Shown: positions 8,908 through 17,319 of the stretch, piece after piece
Numbering within the stretch: the stretch's first letter is position 1
Layout of the letters: the number at the start of each line of letters is the position of its first letter
DNA from: Lysobacter capsici
GTDB lineage: Bacteria > Pseudomonadota > Gammaproteobacteria > Xanthomonadales > Xanthomonadaceae
DNA length: 64,000 nucleotides
Direction of reading: 5' to 3'
Assembly: GCF_018732085.1 (NCBI RefSeq)
Contig: NZ_CP076103.1
Coordinates: forward strand, 2,418,001-2,482,000
The notes under the pieces: model-generated
Told to the model about the DNA's origin: nothing
Database searches by the model: none
Seen by the model: only the letters and a program-made list of their open reading frames with translations
Translations under genes and position numbers: made by a program

Positions 8908-9699
8908 ATGAAAAAGCTTCTTGCGCTGTTGCTGCTCGCCACCGTCGGGCTGGGCGGCTGCGGTTCGTCCGGCACGGCGTCGTCGAAACTCACCGTCGCG
9001 GCCACCGCGGTGCCGCACGCGGAAATCCTCGAAGTGGTCAAGCCGCTGCTGGCCAAGGAAGGCGTCGAACTCGACGTGCGGGTGTTCAACGATTACGTGC
9101 AGCCCAACGACCAGGTCGCGCAGAAGCTCATCGATGTGAGCTACTTCGAGACCGAGCCCTACCTCAACGCCTACAACAAGAGCCGCGGCACCCAGCTGAC
9201 CACCATTGTCGGGGTGCATATCGAACCGTTCGGCGCGTACTCGCGCAAGTTCAAGTCGCTGCAGGAACTGCCGAGCGGCGCCGACGTGGCGATCCCGAAC
9301 GACCCGAGCAACAACAGCCGCGCGCTGATCCTGCTGCACAAGGCCGGGGTGATCCAGTTGCGCGATCCGACCGATTCGCTGGCGACGCTGCGCGACATCA
9401 CCTCCAACCCGAAGCAGCTCAAGTTCCGCGAGCTCGATTCGGCGATGCTGCCGCGCGTGCTCAGTCAGGTCGACCTGGCCCTGATCAACACCAACTACGC
9501 GCTCGACGCCGGCCTGGACCCGACCAAGGACGCGCTGGCGATCGAAGGCTCCGATTCGCCGTACGTGAACTTCCTGGTCGGTCGTCCCGACAACCTCAAG
9601 GACCCGCGCGTGCTCAAGCTGGCGGCCGCGCTGACCAGCCCGCAGGTCAAGGACTTCATCACCAGGAAGTACCGCGGCGCGGTGTTGCCGGCGTTCTGA
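8908..9699 (+). CDS. metQ: Methionine-binding lipoprotein
   Basis: 263 residues. It is the substrate-binding lipoprotein of the importer. A short signal ends in LGGC with Cys18 as the lipidated residue; Gly follows, which is compatible with release from the inner membrane or slow sorting. The mature protein carries NLPA-family sequence: DVRVFNDYVQPNDQVAQK, FETEPYLNAY, and a domain ending in the typical AALTSPQVKDFI helix. AGAGGA precedes the ATG. It is the last gene of metNIQ, 34 bases after metI. Confidence 0.94.
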   Translation: MKKLLALLLLATVGLGGCGSSGTASSKLTVAATAVPHAEILEVVKPLLAKEGVELDVRVFNDYVQPNDQVAQKLIDVSYFETEPYLNAYNKSRGTQLTTIVGVHIEPFGAYSRKFKSLQELPSGADVAIPNDPSNNSRALILLHKAGVIQLRDPTDSLATLRDITSNPKQLKFRELDSAMLPRVLSQVDLALINTNYALDAGLDPTKDALAIEGSDSPYVNFLVGRPDNLKDPRVLKLAAALTSPQVKDFITRKYRGAVLPAF

Positions 9700-9810
9700 G
9701 ATGCGGTGTCGCTCGCGATGCCGATGGCGGTGGCGTTGCGGATTGCAGCGCCAATGACGGTGCATCGAATGCGCCGATGAATATGTCGACAGTGGCGTGA
9801 AGCTTCGAGG

Positions 9811-9926
9811 TCTTTTGTGGGGGGCTTGAGCCCCGACGCTTTGCGATCAGACCAGGTTGTTTTGCGTTGGCCTGTAACCGACTGCATCGCGATCCCGGAC
9901 AAAAGCGTCTGGGCTCAAGCCCCCAC
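9811..9926. repeat. REP-like inverted pair (GTGGGAGGGGCTT family)
   Basis: Two facing arms of about 35 bases, 9811-9847 and 9891-9926, sharing the core TTTTGTGGG...GCTTGAGCCCCGACGCTTT. The same palindromic family recurs at 30107, 30358, 53670, 53796 and 57181. It fills the 285-base gap between metQ and the VOC gene and could act as a bidirectional 3' end. It is a divergent copy. Confidence 0.75.
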
Positions 9927-9984
9927 CTAAGCACGGCAAGCGCCCAGCACCCCGCAACGCGAGGTGCTGCAACGCGCGCGCGGC

Positions 9985-10395
9985 TCAGCGCAGCTCGTTG
10001 ATGCGGATCAAGTTGCCGGCCGGATCGCGTACCGCGCAATCGCGCACGCCATACGGCTGCTCGATCGGCTCCTGCACGATCTCGGCGCCGCCCGCCTGCA
10101 GGCGCGCGAACACGCCGTCGAGATCGGGCGTGGCGAGCGTGATGATCGCGTAGGTGCCCTTGGCCATCATCTCGGCGATCGTGCGGCGTTCCTCGTCGGT
10201 GATGCCGGGGCTGGCCGCCGGCGGATGCAGCACGATCGAGGTGGCCGGCTGGTTGACCGGACCGACGGTAATCCAGCGCATGCCGCCGAAGGCGACGTCC
10301 TTGCGGACCTCGAAACCGAGGGTGTCGCGGTAGAACGCCAGCGCGGCGTCGGCGTCGTTGTGCGGGAGAAAGCTCGCGTGGATGCTGATGTTCAT
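9985..10395 (-). CDS. VOC (glyoxalase/dioxygenase-fold) protein
   Basis: 136 residues from ATG 10395; the longer frame start lacks support. The fold is that of the vicinal-oxygen-chelate superfamily: a beta-alpha-beta start with DADAALAFYRDTLGFEVRKD, then PDLDGVFARLQAGGAEI, and a C-terminal VRDPAGNLIRINE, in which the Glu/Asn positions are usual metal or substrate contacts. Members include glyoxalases and antibiotic-binding proteins; the substrate is not predictable here. It lies 37 bases downstream of an AraC-type regulator on the same strand, which probably controls it. Confidence 0.85.
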   Translation of the reverse strand: MNISIHASFLPHNDADAALAFYRDTLGFEVRKDVAFGGMRWITVGPVNQPATSIVLHPPAASPGITDEERRTIAEMMAKGTYAIITLATPDLDGVFARLQAGGAEIVQEPIEQPYGVRDCAVRDPAGNLIRINELR

Positions 10396-10432
10396 GGCAG
10401 ATGTCCTGGGTGGGGTGGGGCGAGACGTCATG

Positions 10433-10876
10433 CTAGGTCGAGCCGCCGCCGGGCGCTTCTCGATTCCTGATCGGTCGCGCCACCTGCTTCGCCACGCACG
10501 GCGGCAGCCCCTCGCTCGCGCGCGCCGCCTGTTGCTTGTAGACGCTGGGCGGCACCCCGACCAGTTCGGTGAAACGGGTGCTGAAAGTGCCCAGCGATGA
10601 GCAGCCGACCTCGAAGCAGACCTCGGTGACGCTCAGGTCGCCGCGATCGAGCAGCGCCATCGCGCGTTCGATGCGCCGGGTCATCAGATAGGAATAGGGC
10701 GATTCGCCATAGGCGAGGCGGAACTGGCGGCTCAGATGCCCGGCCGACATGCCCACGCCGCTGGCGAGCGCCTCGACGTCGAGCGGCTGCGCGTAGTCGC
10801 GGTCGATCCGGTCGCGCACGCGACGCAGTCGCGCGAGATCGCGCAGGTGGACGGCTTCGGTGGGCGGGCGGGTCAT
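10433..10876 (-). CDS. AraC-family transcriptional regulator
   Basis: 147 residues: essentially only the two-helix-turn-helix AraC DNA-binding domain (about residues 12-112), with no N-terminal sensor domain. Diagnostic segments are SGVGMSAGHLSRQFRLAYGESPYSYL (first HTH) and FEVGCSSLGTFSTRFTELVGVPPSVYK (second HTH with the family signature). The short Pro/Arg-rich tail is featureless. It is upstream of the VOC gene in a probable operon. Stand-alone AraC domains of this size (SoxS/MarA-like) are controlled by abundance rather than ligand. Confidence 0.88.
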   Translation of the reverse strand: MTRPPTEAVHLRDLARLRRVRDRIDRDYAQPLDVEALASGVGMSAGHLSRQFRLAYGESPYSYLMTRRIERAMALLDRGDLSVTEVCFEVGCSSLGTFSTRFTELVGVPPSVYKQQAARASEGLPPCVAKQVARPIRNREAPGGGST

Positions 10877-11107
10877 CGGCGGGATCGTGCCATGTCGCGT
10901 CGAAGGTGCCTAGCGCGGTTGCGCCGCGCATTCGCGCTTCGGTCCGCTTCGCCTTCACAAGCGAATCGGTTCGCGCGTTATCCCCGACGAGCCGTTGCGC
11001 GATCGCGGATTCGGGTCCGTCGTCGATGTGTCGTTGCGCGCGGCGTCCTGGTTCGCCGATTCCACGACCCGACCCACCCTCGACCTACGACCCGGCAGGT
11101 AACCCGC

Positions 11108-11920
11108 ATGAGCAGAATCATCTACACCGGCGCGCCCGGCAATCCGCACTGGAGCACCAACCAGCCGATGTTCACCACCACGCAATACCAGGCCGGCGCG
11201 CTCGCGGTCCGGCAGATCGCCAACTTCGCCGGAACCTGCGCGTCGGCGATACTCGGGCCGGACCTGATCATGCCCGGGCAGCAGGGCAGCAACGTCCCGA
11301 CCGCCACGGGTGCGCCATGGGATCGCTTGCTCAATGGCGGACCGCCGGTGACGTTCATACAGGACGGCACCTACGCATGGATTCGCGGCCATCTCGTCAA
11401 CGGGCGCTGGGGCGGCCCGGGCGGCTCGTGGAACAACCTGGTGCCGCTCACCGGCGTGGCCAACTCCAACCATGCGACGGTCGAAAGCTATATCGACGCT
11501 TATCTCGCAGCGAGTTACCAATACGAGACGGGAGGTCAGCGCGATGCGTGGTACGGCGTCTATTACTGCGTGCAGGCCTCGGCGAGTCCGTTCTCGCATC
11601 CGGCGACGACCAACAACCAGAACCTGTATTCCTACGCGCCGGAATTCATCCGCATCCTGTGGCGCGCGGTGCGGATCGCCAAGCCGGTGAATGTGTCGCC
11701 TCAGGTCGCCGCGGCGAACATCGGCAATTACCCGCGCACGGCGGTCGGGGCGTTCCCGCAGGGTTTCGTGCGGCCCGCGCTGCCGCAAGCCATGAACGGC
11801 CGCCAGGCGCTGCCGGCCGGCAACGTTGCCGGCGGCCCGGTGCTCGGTGCGTTGCCGATCAATTTCCCGGGCGCACAAGGCAACGGTTTCGATGGCGGGA
11901 TCGAGATCCACCAGAGCTGA
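11108..11920 (+). CDS. Putative DNA/RNA non-specific endonuclease-like protein
   Basis: 270 residues from ATG 11108. The central segment, near residues 95-130, reads RGHLVNGRWGGPGG, NNLVPLTGVANSNHATVE. The G-H-L-x-N, N-L-x-P-L-T and N-x-x-H-x-x-V-E elements resemble the NUC/beta-beta-alpha-metal nucleases found as toxin tips, where the GH histidine is the general base. There is no signal peptide; the C-terminal 70 residues are Pro/Gly/Ala-rich and probably flexible. A hypothetical 125-residue gene follows 142 bases later and could be an immunity partner. Nuclease assignment is by motif memory only; another role is possible. Confidence 0.5.
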   Translation: MSRIIYTGAPGNPHWSTNQPMFTTTQYQAGALAVRQIANFAGTCASAILGPDLIMPGQQGSNVPTATGAPWDRLLNGGPPVTFIQDGTYAWIRGHLVNGRWGGPGGSWNNLVPLTGVANSNHATVESYIDAYLAASYQYETGGQRDAWYGVYYCVQASASPFSHPATTNNQNLYSYAPEFIRILWRAVRIAKPVNVSPQVAAANIGNYPRTAVGAFPQGFVRPALPQAMNGRQALPAGNVAGGPVLGALPINFPGAQGNGFDGGIEIHQS

Positions 11921-12062
11921 GCCGCGGCGCGGGCGGCGTGGGGGTGAGTGCGGCGGCCATCCGCGCCGCCGGCATGGGCATTCGGGCGAAGCGACACCGC
12001 GAGGTCGCCGGCCCGAATGCCCGATCGCTTGCCGGGTTGGCGCAAATGCCCATACTTCAGCG

Positions 12063-12440
12063 ATGAACCGTCATTTTCTCGACAGCGCCATCCTCGACGA
12101 AGGATCGATCCAACTGGACCGAAACGACGTATTCGTGATGTGGAAGATCGAGCCGGTCGAACACGGTTTGCAGGCCCGTCGCATCCTGTTCGATTTCAGC
12201 ATGAGCTTGGGCCGCACCGTCAACAATACGATTCACCATCGCATCGTCACAAAGGCGAACTTCGATGGATTGATCGCCAATGTGATCCTGCGTTCGGGCA
12301 GGTGCCGCGAAGTGGAGCAGGCGGAGTTCGACCGGATCCATGCCTGCCTCGACGACAAGTCGCTGCAACTGGAAAAGATCAAGCGGCGCAAGCGCATCGT
12401 CGAAGTCGAACACGGCATGGACCAGGCGCCGTTGCCCTAG
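12063..12440 (+). CDS. Hypothetical protein
   Basis: 125 residues from ATG 12063. No signal peptide or membrane segment. It has a mixed beta/alpha pattern (VFVMWKIEPVEHG, ARRILFDFSMSLGRTVNNTIHHRI) and a charged, Lys/Arg-rich C-terminal helix (KIKRRKRIVEVEHG). I do not recognise a family. It lies downstream of the nuclease-like gene on the same strand, so an immunity or accessory role is conceivable but unsupported. Confidence 0.55.
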   Translation: MNRHFLDSAILDEGSIQLDRNDVFVMWKIEPVEHGLQARRILFDFSMSLGRTVNNTIHHRIVTKANFDGLIANVILRSGRCREVEQAEFDRIHACLDDKSLQLEKIKRRKRIVEVEHGMDQAPLP

Positions 12441-12467
12441 CGGTTGTGGCGGATTGCGGCGAAGCGC

Positions 12468-12902
12468 TTATGCGTTGTCTTGCTGAGGACGCCGTGGACG
12501 CGCAGGCAAGAGCGCTTGATTTTTCAGCTTCAGCGCCCAGCTCGCTCCGAGCCAGCCTTGCAGCGGCAGGCTCAGCAGCAGGCCGGCGCAGAACCATGGC
12601 GGAAAGTCGCCGCCCAGTTGCAGCACCGCGTAGACGGCGGCGATCAGCAAGGCGGCGAAACCGACCAGCGCATGGCGACGCGGCGCCGCCGGCGCGCACC
12701 AGCTCGCAGTCGCGATCGCGGCGATCCCGCCGGCGATCGCCCAGGCCAGGTCCCAAACCAGGCGGACGGCGCCGCCCGGCGAAAATCCCAGCCATGGCGC
12801 CAGCGTGCCGCCGACGAGGTTGATCGCCACTAGCGCGAACACGGCCGCGCTCATGGCCAGCAACGAGCCCAGGATCAGCCAGACGAAGCGTTTGAACGAC
12901 AT
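12468..12902 (-). CDS. Four-helix membrane protein, hypothetical
   Basis: 144 residues from ATG 12902, with GAGGTG just upstream; the frame to 12944 adds residues that lack a ribosome site. Four hydrophobic helices are visible: about residues 6-30, 45-65, 75-95 and 105-125. The C-terminus is basic (KLKNQALLPARPRRPQ) and probably cytoplasmic. No family motif or charged residue within the helices suggests a transporter. Function unknown. Confidence 0.6.
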   Translation of the reverse strand: MSFKRFVWLILGSLLAMSAAVFALVAINLVGGTLAPWLGFSPGGAVRLVWDLAWAIAGGIAAIATASWCAPAAPRRHALVGFAALLIAAVYAVLQLGGDFPPWFCAGLLLSLPLQGWLGASWALKLKNQALLPARPRRPQQDNA

Positions 12903-13100
12903 GCCACCTCGATGAGAGTTCGATCGCCGCGAGAAAAACTGCATGCGGCCTCGCGCGGCCTCGCGCGGCGGCGAGCGGCCGCCGCGCGGTGAACTCTATC
13001 GCAACGCAAGGCCGGTTGAACTGGTCTTTCCGCTGCCTGATTCAAAGCATCCGACGCGCGAGCGCGGCGATCGGATCTTCACCTTCGCCGGTCGCTGCCG

Positions 13101-13343
13101 CTAGGGCGCATGCACGTCCACCGACCAATAGGTCACCGCTTCGAAATCGTTGACGTACACGCCGGTCGATTTGGGCCGCAGCACCACGCCGCGGGTGTCG
13201 CGGATCTGCAGCGACAACTGCCGGACCTGTTCGGAGCCGTCGGGCAGGGTGGTGACGTCGACCTGGCGTATGCAGGTGAGCTGGCACGGCCAGCCGTTCG
13301 AGTTCACCGCCGAGATGGTCCAGCCTGAGTTCCTGATGGCCAT
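13101..13343 (-). CDS. Small hypothetical protein
   Basis: 80 residues from ATG 13343, preceded by GGAGG only four bases away. The sequence alternates as a beta-protein would (QLSLQIRDTRGVVLRPKSTGVYVNDFEAVTYWSV). It has two Cys (PCQLTC) and no signal peptide. It is in exactly the same frame as the upstream membrane-protein gene, separated by its TAG stop and 12 sense codons. It may therefore be a separate coupled gene or the tail of a formerly longer protein. Family not recognised. Confidence 0.45.
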   Translation of the reverse strand: MAIRNSGWTISAVNSNGWPCQLTCIRQVDVTTLPDGSEQVRQLSLQIRDTRGVVLRPKSTGVYVNDFEAVTYWSVDVHAP

Positions 13344-13379
13344 GGGCCTCCGGGATGCAGCTGTGCAGTTGTTGGAAGG

Positions 13380-13655
13380 CTAGGCGCGAACTTCGCCCAG
13401 CCGCAGGACCGCCGAGAAGCCGACATACGACCAGAACACGACGACCACGCCGAGCCAGGCGAAACCCCAGGCGAAGCAATCGCCGGCGAACGCGAGGAAA
13501 GGAAACGAATTGCCGGTTTGACGGCCGGGCAGCATCGGCCCGCCTTCCAGCGACCAGAACGAAAGACAGGTCGAAACTCCCAGCCACATCGGAAACAGCC
13601 ATCCCGCCGAGAGCAACGCGACCACGGCGCTGACGATCGTGTTTCGCGTGTTCAT
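13380..13655 (-). CDS. Small membrane protein, hypothetical
   Basis: 91 residues from ATG 13655, preceded by AAGGAG with good spacing; the longer frame to 13844 is unsupported. Two clear hydrophobic helices lie near residues 8-30 and 55-80, with a Gly/Pro-rich loop between. No family recognised. It precedes the 80-residue gene in the same frame and follows a 58-residue gene upstream on the same strand, so the three could form a small transcription unit. Confidence 0.58.
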   Translation of the reverse strand: MNTRNTIVSAVVALLSAGWLFPMWLGVSTCLSFWSLEGGPMLPGRQTGNSFPFLAFAGDCFAWGFAWLGVVVVFWSYVGFSAVLRLGEVRA

Positions 13656-13711
13656 GGTGAAGCTCCTTGTGACGATGCACGTTGCCCGGCAGGTGCGCGA
13701 TGCGGCGCGTT

Positions 13712-13750
13712 CCGATTCCTTCGGCGGCGCCCGGTCGCCGAAGGAATCGG
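13712..13750. repeat. Perfect 15-bp inverted repeat
   Basis: Bases 13712-13726 pair perfectly with 13736-13750 (CCGATTCCTTCGGCG and its complement) around a 9-base loop. It lies 57 bases upstream of the small membrane-protein gene and downstream of the 58-residue gene. No T-run follows on either strand, so it is either an operator, an RNA hairpin in the leader, or a weak terminator. Confidence 0.6.
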
Positions 13751-13806
13751 CGGCGACCGTTCGCTTGTACAGAGCGTAAACCTCAAGTCGGCGGGTTGGA
13801 AGGTCG

Positions 13807-13983
13807 TCAACGATCCACCGCTGTGACCGTCGTCGCTGTCGCAATCGGCGACGGCGCGGCGATGTCGTCGTCGGAGCTTGCCTGCTTCGCGCCTGAGCCT
13901 TCGATGAGGTGCGCGGCGGGCGCGTTCGCGACCGTCCGCGAACCGAGCACCGTGCAATGGATGGCGGCCGCGGTGGCTAGCAT
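13807..13983 (-). CDS. Short 58-residue protein
   Basis: A 58-codon frame from ATG 13983 to TGA at 13807-13809. It has one of the strongest ribosome sites in the window, AGGAGG eight bases before the ATG. The product is Ala/Thr/Asp-rich with one Cys at residue 10, no clear membrane helix, and an acidic middle (ASSDDDIAAP). It is on the same strand as the next two small genes. I recognise no family; the ribosome site is the main evidence that it is translated. Confidence 0.45.
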   Translation of the reverse strand: MLATAAAIHCTVLGSRTVANAPAAHLIEGSGAKQASSDDDIAAPSPIATATTVTAVDR

Positions 13984-14038
13984 GGCGATGCCTCCTGCAC
14001 GGGGCGGAAACGCGATGGCGGTATCGGCGATCGCGCCT

Positions 14039-14371
14039 TCAATGCGCGATGGACTTCGAGAACAGATTCATGACCACCACTCCGGACACGATCAAGGCCA
14101 TGCCGATGCCGGCGGCGGCGTCGAGTTTCTGGCCGTAGTGGAACCAGGCGAAAACGCTTACGAGCACCACGCCCAGGCCGGCCCAGACCGCGTACGCCAC
14201 GCCGACCGGAATCGATCGCAACGCGAGCGAGAGAAAGTAGAAGGCCACGATATAGCCGGCCGCCACGATCAGCGACGGCACCGGCCTGGTGAATCCGTCG
14301 CTCGCCTTGAGCGCGGACGTTGCCACTACTTCTGCGATAATTGCAATACCCAGGAAAATCAACGATTTCAT
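14039..14371 (-). CDS. Small multidrug resistance (SMR) efflux protein
   Basis: 110 residues from ATG 14371, exactly the EmrE/QacE length. Four transmembrane helices are visible. Helix 1 carries the essential proton/drug-binding glutamate: MKSLIFLGIAIIAEV puts it at position 14 as in EmrE. Helix 3 has the GVAYAVWAGLGVV signature of SMR dimer packing. GGAGCG precedes the ATG. It exchanges protons for cationic drugs or, in some subfamilies, guanidinium. I found no guanidine riboswitch upstream, so the drug-exporter branch is more likely. Confidence 0.9.
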   Translation of the reverse strand: MKSLIFLGIAIIAEVVATSALKASDGFTRPVPSLIVAAGYIVAFYFLSLALRSIPVGVAYAVWAGLGVVLVSVFAWFHYGQKLDAAAGIGMALIVSGVVVMNLFSKSIAH

Positions 14372-14716
14372 GATGTTTCGCTCCGTACGGGGAGCCGGAT
14401 TGTGTGGGTCGAAAACCGATAAGAACAGTCTTGTTGCGCCGCTGTTTTTCTGAGCACTCGGCGCTGTTGCCGATGGTTTTCGTCGATGCCAGGGCGATGG
14501 GCGATTCGATGGAAGGCCGAGCGGGAAAGGCGGTGTTCGGCCCGTCATGCATTGCGTATGCACGCCGAAATGTCGGTGCGCAGAAAACGGTCTTGCGTTT
14601 ACACGACGTGCGAAAACGCTTTGGGCTTTGTGCAGCGCGTGGCTTGGGATGCGTGTCTTGCGGTGCGTGGATCGCGGCGATGGGTTTATTCCATCTCGAT
14701 GACGGCCGCTGTCGAA
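14372..14716. other. Gene-free spacer
   Basis: 345 bases upstream of the SMR gene, presumably holding its promoter. Somewhat lower GC than its surroundings. No coding frame with a ribosome site, repeat or RNA structure was recognised. Confidence 0.35.
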
Positions 14717-15073
14717 TCAACGTTCGTCGCGGCGTCGGTGATCGGCTTCGAACGAGAGCGCCCGCTCGTCGTTCGCAAGCTCGATTACGGCCGAATCGGG
14801 TACGACCCGATGGTGGGAGCGCTGTGCGCTCGACCAGTAATGTACGAACGGCGTCATCGCCGCGGCATCGATCGGCCGATGCCGCGACCGGGGACCCGGC
14901 GAGACAGCCGTCGATCCATCCGCTGCGCGGACCGACGCCGCGGCGGGCTCGTCCGCCATGAAAAAACGATCGTGGAGGGCCTGGCTCTTCACCACGATGC
15001 CGGCCATGGCCAGCGCGGACAGGACGAAGGTGATGGCTATCGCCCAGGTAATGACGCGATCGTCGCGGGTCAT
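14717..15073 (-). CDS. Single-pass membrane protein, hypothetical
   Basis: 118 residues from ATG 15073, preceded by AAGGGA. A transmembrane or signal-anchor helix occupies about residues 8-28 (VITWAIAITFVLSALAMAGIVV). The rest is polar and rich in Arg, His and Ala, without recognisable domain motifs, and would face the periplasm. It stands alone. Function unknown; the ribosome site plus membrane anchor make it a likely gene. Confidence 0.5.
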   Translation of the reverse strand: MTRDDRVITWAIAITFVLSALAMAGIVVKSQALHDRFFMADEPAAASVRAADGSTAVSPGPRSRHRPIDAAAMTPFVHYWSSAQRSHHRVVPDSAVIELANDERALSFEADHRRRDER

Positions 15074-15414
15074 GGTCGTCCCTTCGTCGCGCAGTCGTCC
15101 CTGCGGCTTCAGCCTACTCGGGAGTAACCAAACTGAAACACGACCTAGCCGACAAAAAACACGACGGGCGCTCGCCGGTCGTCGCGCGCAAATCCACGTG
15201 GTCTGGGTGAGAGCAGCCTCGACCGCGACGCTTTGCGGTTGGCTCGAATCGAATCTGCATCTGTGCCGATCGCAACGGCCGCTCGGGCGCCGGCACGGCG
15301 GTGAGTTTGAGTGAGTCGATGGGTTCGGCCATGGCGCGAGGCAGGTCCGAGGCAGCGGCGACTTCGCACGCTCCGACCGCGCGACGGCTCCCGCGCGGCG
15401 TCAACGCCGATATC
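15074..15414. other. Gene-free spacer
   Basis: 341 bases between divergent genes (hypothetical at 15073 and antiporter at 15415), so it should hold both promoters. No coding frame, repeat or RNA structure stands out. Confidence 0.35.
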
Positions 15415-16686
15415 ATGCCGCGCATGCAGCCCATCCTCGCCGCCCTGACCGATGCCCTGATCTTCATTCTCCTGTCGTGGGGCCTCTGGCGCGCGCTCGG
15501 GCGCTCGATCCCGTTGGCGGTGGTGCCGATCGTGATCGGCCTGGTGCTGGCCGCGACCGGCTGGCTGCCCGCGGGCCTGGGCGTGCCGTCGAAGATCGGT
15601 GATCAGGTCGGCTGGGTCGGCGTGCTGCTGCTCGCCTTCACCGCCGGACTGGAGACGCGCCACAGCCCGGCCGCGCCCGAATCCGAATCCGAATCCGGGA
15701 GCGAACCGCCACACCCGCGCGGCGCGCTGTCGCTGTCGCGTTTCACCCTCAGCGCCGCGCTCGCGCTGGTGCTGCCGTTCCTGGTCGGCACGCTCGCCGC
15801 GTACTGGCATTTCATCGGCCTGCCGGGCTGGGCCGCGCCGCGCGCGCCGGGCTGGCTCGGCGCGGTCGCGATCGGCCTGTGCGTGGCGGTCAGCGCCTTG
15901 CCGGTGTTGATCGGGATCGTGCGCGAACTCGGCTCGCTGCATCGGTCGTTGACCCAGACCGCGGTCGCCATCGCCGTGGTCGACGACGCGGTGTTGTGGA
16001 TCGGTCTGGCGGCCTTGTTGTTGCTCGCCGACGGCGGCGCCGGCTTGGCGGGCTGGTCGGGCCTGGACGGCGTGGCCATCGCGTTGCCGTTGTTGCTCGC
16101 CGCATTCGGCGTGGTGGCCGAGCGTCGCGGCGCAACGCCGCCGATCGCGCTGGTGTGGCTGGCCTTGCCGGTCGCGCTGGCCGCCTGCGCCTGGGCGAGT
16201 TCGCAATTGGGGCTGCACGCCTTGCTCGGTGCGTATTTCGCCGGCGCGATCATTCCGCCCAGCTGGACGCGGCGGTTGCCGTTGCACGGCATGGGCCAGT
16301 TCGCGCTGATCGGCCTGGCGCCGCTGTTCTTCGGCCACAGCGGTTTGCGCATCGACGGTGATGCGCTCGGTTGGGCCTCGCTGCAGGCGGCGTTCGCGTT
16401 GTTGGCCTTGTCGGTATTGGCCAAGCTGGCCGCGCTGGTGCTGTGTCCGCCGTCGCCGCGGTTCAGCCGCAGGCAGGCGCTGGCGATCGGCGCGCTGCTG
16501 CAATGCAAGGGGCTGATGGAAATCGTCGCGGCCACCATTCTTCGCGACAAGGGCCTGTTGTCGGAGTACGCGTTCGCCGCGCTGGTCACCCTGGCGGTGC
16601 TTTCGACCGTGCTGACTGGACCGTTGTTCCGCGCGATCCTGCGGGGCCGCGCGGCGCAGCGGCGAGCGGGCTACGAATACAGCTGA
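15415..16686 (+). CDS. Cation:proton antiporter (CPA2/Kef-like)
   Basis: 423 residues from ATG 15415; ATG 15424, three codons on, is equally possible. About eleven to twelve hydrophobic helices fit the Na+/H+ exchanger fold. The acidic pair AVVDDAVLW near residue 185 is the ion-binding Asp-Asp motif of electrogenic antiporters. FSRRQALAIGALLQCKGLMEIVAATI and the VTLAVLSTVLTGPL helix match Kef/NhaP-type C-termini. A cytoplasmic loop near residue 80 has a curious ESESESGSE stretch. There is no TrkA nucleotide-binding domain. It is probably a pH or salt homeostasis exchanger. Confidence 0.88.
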   Translation: MPRMQPILAALTDALIFILLSWGLWRALGRSIPLAVVPIVIGLVLAATGWLPAGLGVPSKIGDQVGWVGVLLLAFTAGLETRHSPAAPESESESGSEPPHPRGALSLSRFTLSAALALVLPFLVGTLAAYWHFIGLPGWAAPRAPGWLGAVAIGLCVAVSALPVLIGIVRELGSLHRSLTQTAVAIAVVDDAVLWIGLAALLLLADGGAGLAGWSGLDGVAIALPLLLAAFGVVAERRGATPPIALVWLALPVALAACAWASSQLGLHALLGAYFAGAIIPPSWTRRLPLHGMGQFALIGLAPLFFGHSGLRIDGDALGWASLQAAFALLALSVLAKLAALVLCPPSPRFSRRQALAIGALLQCKGLMEIVAATILRDKGLLSEYAFAALVTLAVLSTVLTGPLFRAILRGRAAQRRAGYEYS

Positions 16687-16801
16687 CGCCGAGCGCCGCC
16701 ACGTGTCGCGGCGATGGCGCCGGGCTTGAGGTCGCGCGCGGGCTCACGGCGTCGCCACGTCCGCCAGGCGATGCTCGCGTGAGCCAGCCAAGGAGCCTGC
16801 C

Positions 16802-17257
16802 ATGCCCGACACCCTTTACGACGCGCTACGTGAAAGCCACGAGGTGCAGCGCTCGCTGTGCAGGAAACTGCTGCGTTCCAAGCCAGGCGAGGGACGGCAG
16901 GAATTGTTCACCGCGCTGCGCATCGAACTGGCCGCGCACGAGGCGGCCGAAGAACGCTATCTGTACGTGCCGATGCTGATGAACGATGCCGGCCTGGATT
17001 CGTCGCGGCATGCGCTGCACGAGCATCACGAACTGGACGAACTGGTCGAGGACCTGCGCGAGCGCGCGCCGGGCGATCGCGGCTGGATGAACACCATGCG
17101 CAAGCTGTCGAAGAAGGTCCACCATCACCTCAAGGAAGAGGAAACCAAGTTCTTCCAGGTCTCGGGCAGGCTGATCGGCGCGGGCGACAAGCTCAAGCTG
17201 GGCAAGCAATACCGGCGCGATTATCAGCGCATGGTCAACAAGCTGCAGGCGCAGTAG
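16802..17257 (+). CDS. Hemerythrin HHE domain protein
   Basis: 151 residues with AAGGAG before the ATG. The four-helix hemerythrin-like domain shows its metal ligands in order: H14 in RESHEVQ, H47 and E51 in AAHEAAEER, H74-H78 in LHEHHELDE, and H107-E112 in VHHHLKEEE. Such proteins bind a di-iron centre and sense or store oxygen, NO or iron in the cytoplasm. The C-terminal helix is Lys/Arg-rich. A hairpin terminator follows. Confidence 0.9.
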   Translation: MPDTLYDALRESHEVQRSLCRKLLRSKPGEGRQELFTALRIELAAHEAAEERYLYVPMLMNDAGLDSSRHALHEHHELDELVEDLRERAPGDRGWMNTMRKLSKKVHHHLKEEETKFFQVSGRLIGAGDKLKLGKQYRRDYQRMVNKLQAQ

Positions 17258-17268
17258 GCGCTCATGCG

Positions 17269-17295
17269 CGACACCCGCCGTGTCGGCGGGTGTCG
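17269..17295 (+). terminator. Hairpin terminator after hemerythrin gene
   Basis: An 11-bp perfect stem (17269-17279 with 17285-17295, CGACACCCGCC) and a 5-base loop, 12 bases after the stop. The trailing T-run is weak (TTGCTG), so it may be a bidirectional 3' end shared with the convergent gene at 17320. Confidence 0.55.
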
Positions 17296-17319
17296 TTGCT
17301 GCGGGGTAAGCGTGCGAAC

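Noticed and set aside
14372..14500. Guanidine (mini-ykkC) riboswitch upstream of the SMR gene
   Set aside because: Only a CCGTACGG palindrome was seen; the paired ACGR loops of mini-ykkC are missing.
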